Source: Pseudomonadota bacterium
Lineage (GTDB): Bacteria > Pseudomonadota > Gammaproteobacteria > Steroidobacterales > Steroidobacteraceae
Length of the DNA: 64,000 bases
Direction: 5' to 3'
Assembly: GCA_016720075.1 (NCBI GenBank)
Contig: JADJXW010000010.1
Span: forward strand, 53,741-117,740
Both the position numbers and the translations under genes were made by a program. Shown piece by piece: positions 28,821-35,637 of the stretch (positions are counted from its first letter, which is position 1; each line of letters begins with the position of its first letter). The notes beneath the pieces are model-generated. The model saw only the letters and a list, made by a program, of their open reading frames with translations, was not told the origin of the DNA and did no database searches.

Positions 28821-29637
28821 ATGCCGAACATGGACATTCCGAAGAACGCCTTCAAGGCAGCTCTGCGGGCCGGTCGCCCGCAGATCGGTCTGTGGGTGGG
28901 GCTTTGCAAGCGAATACGTCGCGGAGCTGCTTGCGACCACCGGCTTCGACTGGCTTCTGCTGGACGCAGAACATGCGCCCAATGATCCTCGCAGCATCCT
29001 GCCCCAGCTTCAGGCCATCGCCCCATACCAGTGCCATCCAGTCGTTCGACCCGTGCAGGCCGAAACCGCACTGATCAAGCAGTATCTCGACATTGGAGCG
29101 CAGACCCTGTTGCTGCCGATGATCGATACACCCGCACAGGCAGCTGCCGCAGTAGCTGCAACACGCTACCCGCCTCGTGGCGTGCGTGGAGTAGGCAGCG
29201 CCCTGGCGCGTGCATCGCGCTGGAATTCAATACCGGAATACCTGCATCGCGCCAGTGAGGAGCTGTGCATCCTGGTTCAGGCGGAGTCGACCGTGGCGCT
29301 TCGAAACCTTGCAGACATTGCGGCCGTGGATGGAGTGGATGGCGTGTTTTTCGGCCCCTCTGACCTTTCCGCGTCGATGGGGCACATCGGCAATCCAGGC
29401 GCGCCGGCAGTGCAATCCGCGTTGGCGCAGGGCATCGAAACCGTCCTCAGGGCTGGCAAGGCCGCGGGCATCCTCACCACGGACATCCCGCTCGCCAGGG
29501 AGCACCTGGCCCTGGGTGCGACATTCGTGGCTGTCGGAGTGGATACCACCCTGCTGGCCGGATCTGCGCGCAGGCTGGCCCAGTCGTTCAAGCAGCAAGG
29601 CGCACCCTCGCCGACGAAGGTCGACAGCACCTACTGA
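28821..29637 (+). CDS. hpaI: HpaI, 4-hydroxy-2-oxoheptane-1,7-dioate aldolase (one frameshift)
   Basis: About 271 residues. Starts MPNMDIPKNAFKAALRAG at 28821 and changes frame near 28903 into ASEYVAELLATTGFDWLLLD. Class II aldolase motifs are LLDAEHAPND (catalytic His), HPVVRPV (Arg), VQAES (metal Glu) and FFGPSDLSASMGHIG (metal Asp). It splits the C7 acid into pyruvate and succinate semialdehyde. Last gene of the hpa operon. Its 3' end overlaps the convergent AhpD-like gene by 7 bases. Confidence 0.9.
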
Positions 29638-30230
29638 TCCGACTCCCCATGCTTGCCGGCCGCCCAGCCAGCGTGTGCCAGCGTGCGGCTGGCGACCGTT
29701 GACGGCCGCGCCTCCAGCGACGTTGCCATCGTGTCGTTCCAGCGATTCAGATAACCGAACAGCGCGATCGTCCCCACGATCTCGACGATCTGCCCGTCAT
29801 CGAAGTGCGGCCGGAGTGCGGCGAAGTCAGCCGCCGAGGCTTCATTCGGGTTCAAACCAGCCCGATAGGCCAGGCGCAGCGCGGCACGCTCCGCGTCGCT
29901 GAACAACAGACTGGTTTCGAAGTCCCAGACAGCAGCGATTTTCTGGTCGGATGCCTGATAGATGCTGGAGAGGTTCGCCATGTGCGCCTGGCAATAGCGA
30001 CAGCCTGCGGCCTGGCTGACGATCAGGCTGACCAGCATCTTCAGCTCTTCCGGCACCGTACCCTCGTAGAGCACAGCGCGGTTCAGATCCATGAAGGCTC
30101 GCGCAATGCCGGGGCGACGGGCCATCGTCAGTATGCTGTTCGGAATGAAACCGCGCGTGTTCGCATAGTGCTCGAACCGTTCGCGAAACTCCGGTACTGC
30201 CTCCGGATGCAACGGCAGGACATGGGCCAT
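29631..30230 (-). CDS. AhpD-like/CMD-family peroxidase-related protein
   Basis: 199 residues from ATG 30230 (MAHVLPLHPEAVPEFRERFEH). It carries the redox CxxC of the AhpD branch in AAGCRYCQAHMANLSSIYQ, with LPEELK-like preceding helix (TVPEELKMLVSLIVSQ) and a second CMD half ending VEIVGTIALFGYLNRWNDTM. Proteins of this type reduce peroxides or lack known activity. Encoded 38 bases after the aldehyde dehydrogenase start of the same-strand group, probably co-transcribed with it. Convergent with hpaI. Confidence 0.8.
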   Translation of the reverse strand: MAHVLPLHPEAVPEFRERFEHYANTRGFIPNSILTMARRPGIARAFMDLNRAVLYEGTVPEELKMLVSLIVSQAAGCRYCQAHMANLSSIYQASDQKIAAVWDFETSLLFSDAERAALRLAYRAGLNPNEASAADFAALRPHFDDGQIVEIVGTIALFGYLNRWNDTMATSLEARPSTVASRTLAHAGWAAGKHGESDQ

Positions 30231-30268
30231 GATCCCTCCCCTTCTTGAATTGGCGCAGCCTGCCGGAT

Positions 30269-31675
30269 TCAGCAATAGACGGTCTGGATCGTCGTGTATT
30301 CCTTGAGACCATCAACACCGAACTCCACGCCCAGGCCCGACAGCTTGATTCCGCCGAAAGGCGCATTGGGCTGGATGCCGCCGTGCTTGTTGACCCAGGC
30401 CGTTCCACATTGCAGCTGCTGGGCCATCCGCAACGCCCTGCCGGAGTCGGAACTCCAGACTGATCCGCCAAGGCCATGTGGGTTTTCGTTCACCCGCGAG
30501 ATGATGCCCTCGACATCCGAGTAGCGGATGATCGGCAGCACCGGTCCAAACTGCTCTTCATCGACGAGGCGTACGCCCTCCTGGACGTCGGCGACGAAGG
30601 TGACAGGGTAGAAGTAGCCGCCGCCCTCGCCGCGCGGTTTGCCCCCGAGCAGCACCCGCCCACCGTGCCTGCAGGCGTCCTCAACGAGCTCCGAGACGCG
30701 GTTGAACTGCATTTCATTCTGGATCGGACCCAGTTCGCTTTTCTCGTCCATGCCGTCGCCCATCCTCACGGTCTTCGCGAACTCGACGAGCTCGGCGCAT
30801 ACCTGATCGTAGAGGCTGTCATGGACATACAGTCGCTTCAGTGCGGCGCAGGTCTGCCCTCCATTGATGAACGCGCCCCAGAAGATGCCTGGCGCCACGG
30901 CCTTCGAATCGGCGTCGGGAAGCACGATGCCGGCATCGTTTCCACCCAGTTCGAGTGTCAGGCGCTTCAGGGTCGGCGCCGCTGCAGCCATGACTTTTCG
31001 CCCGGTGTTGATGGATCCGGTGAAGACCATCTTCTGGATTCCGGTGTGCGAGGACATCATGGCCCCCAGGTCATCCGAACCCGTCACGACATTGACGACA
31101 CCGGGTGGCAGCACCTCATTGATCAGCTCGACCATCCGAATGGTCGACAGCGGCGTGTACGGAGACGGCTTGATCACGACGGTGTTGCCCGCGCGCACGG
31201 CAGGCACAATGTGCCAGCTCGCGATCAGCAGCGGCCAATTCCAGGGCGTGATTGATCCGACGACGCCGATCGGTCGCCGATGCAGCTCTATTCGACCTTC
31301 CGGGGTGTCCTGCAGAACCTCAACTTCAAGCTGCAGGTCGGCCGTCGCATGGGTCCAGGCCACCGTTCCACCCACCTCGAAGCGGGACCCCAGGCCGTTC
31401 AGCTGCTTGCCCTGCTCGGCAGTGATCAGGCGCGCCAATTCCTCGGCGTGGGCCTCGATCCGGGCGGCCATGGCATGGCAGGCCGCGCTGCGAACGGCAT
31501 CGGCTTCCCTGCTCCAGGTCGCAAAGGCACGGGCGGCCGCTTCCACGGCGTCATCCAGATCCTGGCGCGTAGCCAACGGCATGCGACCCACTACGCCGCC
31601 GGTGGAAGGATTGAGGACGTCCCTGAAGTCGTTTGCTGTCCGCTTCTGACCGCCGATGATCATGGAGTACGACAT
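30269..31675 (-). CDS. NAD(P)+-dependent aldehyde dehydrogenase
   Basis: 468 residues from the ATG at 31675 (MSYSMIIGGQKRTANDFRDV), intact. Motifs are ITPWNWPLLIASWHIVPAV, VFTGSINTGRKVM, catalytic Glu in LTLELGGNDAGIVLPDAD, nucleophile Cys in FINGGQTCAALKRL and the NAD-contacting EEQFGPVLPI. It groups with aromatic/aliphatic aldehyde dehydrogenases rather than with HpaE. A role in oxidising an arylacetaldehyde or vanillin-type aldehyde to the acid would link the peripheral enzymes to the hpa pathway; this is inference. Confidence 0.9.
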   Translation of the reverse strand: MSYSMIIGGQKRTANDFRDVLNPSTGGVVGRMPLATRQDLDDAVEAAARAFATWSREADAVRSAACHAMAARIEAHAEELARLITAEQGKQLNGLGSRFEVGGTVAWTHATADLQLEVEVLQDTPEGRIELHRRPIGVVGSITPWNWPLLIASWHIVPAVRAGNTVVIKPSPYTPLSTIRMVELINEVLPPGVVNVVTGSDDLGAMMSSHTGIQKMVFTGSINTGRKVMAAAAPTLKRLTLELGGNDAGIVLPDADSKAVAPGIFWGAFINGGQTCAALKRLYVHDSLYDQVCAELVEFAKTVRMGDGMDEKSELGPIQNEMQFNRVSELVEDACRHGGRVLLGGKPRGEGGGYFYPVTFVADVQEGVRLVDEEQFGPVLPIIRYSDVEGIISRVNENPHGLGGSVWSSDSGRALRMAQQLQCGTAWVNKHGGIQPNAPFGGIKLSGLGVEFGVDGLKEYTTIQTVYC

Positions 31676-31778
31676 CGAATGCCTCTTCTTTAGACAATCA
31701 CAGAGAGTAACCAATGGCCTGCGGAACCGCTCTGGGTCCGCAGGGCGAAACGAATGGAAGGCCCGTGAGCCCCTGCCC

Positions 31779-32684
31779 CTATTCCGCAGGAGCAACCGGG
31801 GGCAACGCCTGGAGGTAAAGGGCCAGCGCCTCATCCAGAGTGCGATTGCGGTCGAGCGTGGCGCGCGTCTCTGACGCAAGTGTCGTTTGAGCCAGTGTGG
31901 CGTAGAGCCACGCGGCGCCAGCGTGGAAATCTGGTGTTACACCGACGGACTGGCAGGTGGCGCTGATCTGGTGCATCTCCCCGACGAACCGCTCGGCGGT
32001 GGCGGCGAGGAATGGCACACGATCCTGCATCCGCCTGAGGACCGGCGCCTGGCTCAACGCAAACTCCTTCATCAACGGCTCGCGCACACCGAGTCGCTCG
32101 GCCAGCAGCAGGATTGTCGCGTGCAGCGCATCGCTGCCCTTGTTGAGTGCCGCGTAGGTCATCTTGAGCGCCGAGGCACGGCCTACCTCACCACCCAGGT
32201 CGATGCAGTGGATCTCCCCCGAGGCTAGCTTCGCCAGCAGCTGGGAATGCAGACCGGAGTGGAAGAACCTCACGGGCAGGTCGGTGGGGGGCGCGCGCCC
32301 CACGATGCCCACATCGACCACCGCACCGCCCAGTGCGTCGAAACGTGAGGCGATCTGCCGCATCGTCGCGGGAGAGACCGCATTGCAGTCGACAAACAAC
32401 GGGCGGGCACCCGTCGCAACCATCGCGCCGGCCACTTCGGCGGCGAATTCATCGGCCGCCGCAGGCGGCACGATCGACAGCATGATGTCGACCTGCCGCA
32501 CCAGCTCCTGCAGATTGCCCGCGTCTGCAAGCCCGGCTTTCAGCGCCAGGTCGCAGGAGTAAGCGCTACGGCCGGCAAGTGCCGTGAGCACGCGGTGACC
32601 CGCCCTGCGCAGCGCAGCACCCACGGCGGCCCCCATGTCTCCGGTTCCGAGCACTCCGATGGCTAGCCTCGATTCTTCGCCCAT
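31779..32684 (-). CDS. NAD(P)-dependent beta-hydroxyacid dehydrogenase-like protein (DUF1932 C-terminus)
   Basis: 301 residues from ATG 32684, chosen because AAGGGGAGAG lies directly before it; ATG 32711 is the alternative. The N-terminal Rossmann motif is IGVLGTGDMGAAVGAAL, and the C-terminal helical domain has GKIMTY-like LKMTYAALNKGSDALHATILL. This matches the 6-phosphogluconate/3-hydroxyisobutyrate dehydrogenase superfamily with a DUF1932-type C-terminal domain. The substrate is unknown. It lies upstream of the aldehyde dehydrogenase on the same strand, with about a 100-base gap. The divergent neighbour is a truncated dehydrogenase. Confidence 0.8.
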   Translation of the reverse strand: MGEESRLAIGVLGTGDMGAAVGAALRRAGHRVLTALAGRSAYSCDLALKAGLADAGNLQELVRQVDIMLSIVPPAAADEFAAEVAGAMVATGARPLFVDCNAVSPATMRQIASRFDALGGAVVDVGIVGRAPPTDLPVRFFHSGLHSQLLAKLASGEIHCIDLGGEVGRASALKMTYAALNKGSDALHATILLLAERLGVREPLMKEFALSQAPVLRRMQDRVPFLAATAERFVGEMHQISATCQSVGVTPDFHAGAAWLYATLAQTTLASETRATLDRNRTLDEALALYLQALPPVAPAE

Positions 32685-32758
32685 CTCTCCCCTTGAACCC
32701 TGGACTTTCATATCGGCCAGCATAGCCGGATTCCTGCCCACCACGCTGGGAGGGTGAA

Positions 32759-33455
32759 GTGGCCCTCTCTGGCAATCTCTGCGAGCCATCCGTCATGGAT
32801 CAGGCGCTCGAGGATATCGAAGTCGTTGTGCACTGGGCCGCCTCGCTCAACGTGCCGGACTTCAATCTGGTCCTGGAGAACAACCATCGCATGGTCTGCG
32901 AGCTCTACGAAGGCGCACGTCGCCACGCAGTGCGGCGCATCGTGTATGCCAGCTCCAACCACGCTTTCGGTCTGTACGAGCCCGGCACCCGTCTTCGCCT
33001 CGATGCACCCTATCGCGCCGATACGTTCTATGGCCTCTCCAAGGTGTGGGGCGAGGAGCTGGGGCGGATGTACTGGACCAAGCACGGCATCGAAACCGTT
33101 GCGCTGCGCATTGGCACGTTCATGAACCTTCCCCCTCGCAATGTGCGGGAACTATCGAGCTGGTTGGGGCTGGAAGACCTGGAACAGCTGGTGCAACTTG
33201 CGGTCGAAGTGCCCGGCGTAACCTTTGCGCCGGTGTGGGGCATATCAGCCAATACCCGTGCCCACTACGACCTGACCGAAGCCAATGTCATTGGCTATGT
33301 TCCCCCGCCAGGATGCAGAAGTCTTCGCCTCGGGTTTGGCAGCGGAACCCTCTACTGCGCCTGGCGATATTGCCAGTCGCTATCAGGGCGGGAGGTTCGT
33401 GACGCAGTCGTGGACGCCGGAGGAGCAGAGGCCGAGGCGACCCGGGCCGGCGTGA
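32759..33455 (+). pseudogene. Uronate-dehydrogenase-like SDR, 5'-truncated and frameshifted
   Basis: The extended short-chain dehydrogenase core is clear: VVVHWAASLNV, RRIVYASSNHAFGLYEPGT, the catalytic YGLSKVWGEELGRMY (Tyr-x3-Lys) and ETVALRIGTF, as in uronate dehydrogenases and related NAD-dependent epimerases. The first roughly 60 residues with the GxxGxxG NAD-binding motif are missing. The frame is closed by a TAG at 32723, and the gene abuts the divergent dehydrogenase. Near the 3' end a run of five C (33302-33306) shifts the frame; bridged, the tail is QGGRFVTQSWTPEEQRP-like and stops at 33453. It looks like a remnant cut by rearrangement or deletion. Confidence 0.72.
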
Positions 33456-33466
33456 GGCCGAAAATC

Positions 33467-33495
33467 TGGCGGAGTGTGGGGATTTCGAACCCACG
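33467..33495 (-). repeat. tRNA 3'-end-like fragment (possible att remnant)
   Basis: Read on the minus strand the fragment is a T-arm-like segment GTGGGTTCGAAATCCCCAC followed by ACTCCGCCA. It resembles the 3' end of the tRNA-Ser at 34116 (GGGTTCGAATCCCTCACTC then TCCGCCA), with a few mismatches and an insertion, in the same orientation about 620 bases away. There is no anticodon arm, so this is not a tRNA gene. Imperfect duplication of a tRNA 3' end usually marks integration of a mobile element. Confidence 0.55.
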
Positions 33496-33499
33496 CCCG

Positions 33500-33946
33500 T
33501 CAGCGCTCCCTGGAAGCTATTGCACGCAGCTCCATGGCCGCGAGCAGATCCTTCTGCCGCCCCAGGGATTCCTTTGCCTTGATCAGCGCGTCCAGCCCGA
33601 TCACCTTGACCGTGCGACCAAACAGTCTCACTTCGACGGCAGACGCACTCACCTGCTCGAAGTCACCTACACCGGTGATGCTGCCAAGCAGATCGAGCGC
33701 ACCCAGGTCGGTCTGCAGGTACAGGTTCTGCACTGAAACGCCCGGTGCGGCGATGCGATGCACGGGGTGAAGGTCGCGGAGGGCCTCGCGCAGCTTTTCG
33801 AGCGTTGTGTCTGACAGAGGCGCACAAACGTCCAGGTCGCGCGTGACCATGCTCGAGCCATGCAGCACGGCCGCCACGCCACCGACCACGACAAATTCGA
33901 TGCCGGCGTCGCTAAGGCGCTGCAGCAGGCTGTTGAGCTCGCTCAC
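33500..33946 (-). CDS. MNT-type nucleotidyltransferase
   Basis: 148 residues. The polymerase-beta superfamily motif is visible in FVVVGGVAAVLHGSSMVT followed by RDLDV (GG-x-DxD pattern). The third acidic residue is probably in the GALDLLGSITG or VEVRLFGRT region. Small proteins of this kind act as nucleotidyltransferases in toxin-antitoxin or abortive-infection modules. Its 5' end overlaps a 65-residue partner gene by 35 bases. Its stop is 4 bases from the tRNA-like fragment. The whole pair sits between that fragment and tRNA-Ser. Confidence 0.75.
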   Translation of the reverse strand: MSELNSLLQRLSDAGIEFVVVGGVAAVLHGSSMVTRDLDVCAPLSDTTLEKLREALRDLHPVHRIAAPGVSVQNLYLQTDLGALDLLGSITGVGDFEQVSASAVEVRLFGRTVKVIGLDALIKAKESLGRQKDLLAAMELRAIASRER

Positions 33947-34109
33947 GCATCTCCCTGCCCGCCAGCTCCGCCATCAGCACGCATTCGAGTGCTGCCTGAT
34001 GCTGCAGCAACCGCTTTTCGGGGGTGAGACGCAGGCTAGCCTCGACGAGGCTGAGGTCGAATCCGGCTTGCTCTGCGCGCTGGGCGGGTGTCATTCCGGA
34101 AAGGTACAC
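33912..34109 (-). CDS. Small partner protein of the nucleotidyltransferase
   Basis: 65 residues (MYLSGMTPAQRAEQAGFDLS to QQPAAAP), mostly helical, with SLRLTPEKRLLQHQAALECVL. A start at the inner ATG (34094, MTPAQ) is possible. It overlaps the nucleotidyltransferase start by 35 bases, typical of a two-gene module where the small protein is translated first. I recognise a recurrent pairing of such short proteins with nucleotidyltransferases but no established function. It starts 7 bases from tRNA-Ser. Confidence 0.55.
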   Translation of the reverse strand: MYLSGMTPAQRAEQAGFDLSLVEASLRLTPEKRLLQHQAALECVLMAELAGREMRERAQQPAAAP

Positions 34110-34115
34110 CGGAAC

Positions 34116-34206
34116 TGGCGGAGAGTGAGGGATTCGAACCCTCGAAGGGCTTTTGACCCTTACACCCTTAGCAGGGGTGCGCCTTCGACCACTCGGCCAA
34201 CTCTCC
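34116..34206 (-). tRNA. tRNA-Ser (GCT)
   Basis: On the minus strand the gene begins GGAGAGTTGGCCGAGTGG and ends CACTCTCCGCCA with an encoded CCA. The acceptor stem GGAGAGT pairs with ACTCTCC. The anticodon loop CTGCTAA gives anticodon GCT. A long variable arm typical of serine tRNAs (GTAAGGGTCAAAAGCCCTT region) is present, then the T-arm GGGTTCGAATCCC. Its 3' end points left, toward the catabolic region. The next gene on its right starts 208 bases away, with nothing recognisable between them except a probable promoter region. Confidence 0.95.
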
Positions 34207-34414
34207 GGCTTGCGTCGGACGCGGGATGATACTTGTCGCTGTCAGAGGGGTAAAGTTCGCCCGCAAGGCCCGATACAGGGCCTCCAGACCCCACCACCCG
34301 CCCCCTGAAGGGTGCCGGCGGCAGCCCTCCCCGGCCACTGTCACAAAACGGGAATAAATCGCATCCCCGCCCGTTCTCCCTGCAATCGATGGCGCATCGG
34401 TCAGGGAGACAGGC

Positions 34415-35635
34415 ATGGCGCGGATTCTCATCTATTCCCACGACACCTACGGCCTGGGAAACATCCGCCGCATGGCCACCATCGCCGAGGCGCTGGTCGC
34501 GGAGGATGAGTCGGCCAGCGTGCTGATCATCACCGGCTCGCCGATGCTGCACGCGTTTCGCCTGCCGCCGCGCATCGACTACGTGAAGCTGCCCTGCCTG
34601 AACCGCTCGGATGTCGGCCAGTACGACGTGAAGCACCTGGCCATTACCCAGGACAGCGCGCGCCGCATGCGTGCCAGCATCATCTGCGCGGCGGCCGTGG
34701 ACTTCGACCCGGACATCCTGCTCATCGACAAAAAGCCCCTGGGCGTGATGCGGGAACTGCAGCCCACGCTCGAGATCCTGTCGCGCCGCGCGCGCCCGCC
34801 GCGCACCTACCTGATCCTGCGCGACATCCTCGACGCGCCGGAAAAGACCCGCGAAGTGTGGGAGCGCAACGGCTACCACGCGCAGATCGAGCGCTACTAC
34901 GACGAGGTCCTGGTGGTCGGTGCGCGCGGCGTATTCGACCTAGCCGACGAGTACTAATTTCCGCCGGCGAGCGCGTCTCGGCTGCGCTATGCGGGCTACC
35001 TGCGTCGGGGCGCCGGCCGCACGCGGCCCGCCGAGATGCGCAAGCGCATCGGCGTGGGCGATGAGCCGCTGGTGCTGGTGCAGACCGGTGGCGGCGCCGA
35101 CGGCGCCGCCACGATCGATGCCTATCTGGATGGACTCGAGATGTTCGGCGAGGCGCCGCCGCTGCGCTCCTGGATCATCTGCGGACCGGAGCTGAACGCG
35201 GTGGATCGCGTACGCCTGCGCAACCGCATGGCGCAGATGTCCCACGTGATCCACCAGGATTTCGCCGAGGACATGAACGCCTGCATGAATACCGCGGACG
35301 CCGTGGTGTCGATGGGTGGCTACAACTCGGTGTGCGAGATCCTGTCGCTGGGCAAGCCGGCGCTGATCGTGCCGCGCGTGCTGCCCGTGGAAGAACAGTG
35401 GGTACGCGCCGATCGCATGGCGCGCCGCGGCATGGTGGACTGCCTGCACCCGGACGACCTTGACGGCCCCACGATGCACCAGCGCCTGCAGGACCTGCTG
35501 CTGTTTGGCAAGGCGCAGATGATGGCGCGCCAGAGCCTGTCGCTGGACGGGCTGGAATTCCTCACGCGCCGCGTGCTGCGCGGCGCCGCTCCGATGCGTC
35601 AGGCATGCGGCGCGGTGCTTGCTGCCCAGGCTTGA
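34415..35635 (+). CDS. COG4671-type GT-B glycosyltransferase (in-frame TAA at 34955)
   Basis: 406 codons in one uninterrupted frame except a TAA at 34955-34957. N-terminal MARILIYSHDTYGLGNIRRMATIAEAL is the hallmark of predicted glycosyltransferases of the MurG-like COG4671 group; shown here as MARILIYSHDTYGLGN. The C-terminal nucleotide-sugar domain has LVLVQTGGGADGAATIDAYL, DAVVSMGGYNSVCEILSLGK and EEQWVRADRMARRG. The stop interrupts between the two Rossmann domains and would be CAA with one C-to-T change. No start with a ribosome site follows it. First gene of the glycan operon. A related gene is at 44042. Confidence 0.82.
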
Positions 35636-35637
35636 CC

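Noticed and set aside
33467..33495. A second tRNA gene
   Set aside because: Only T-arm and 3' acceptor-like sequence is present; there is no D-arm or anticodon arm and the nucleotidyltransferase gene occupies the expected 5' part.
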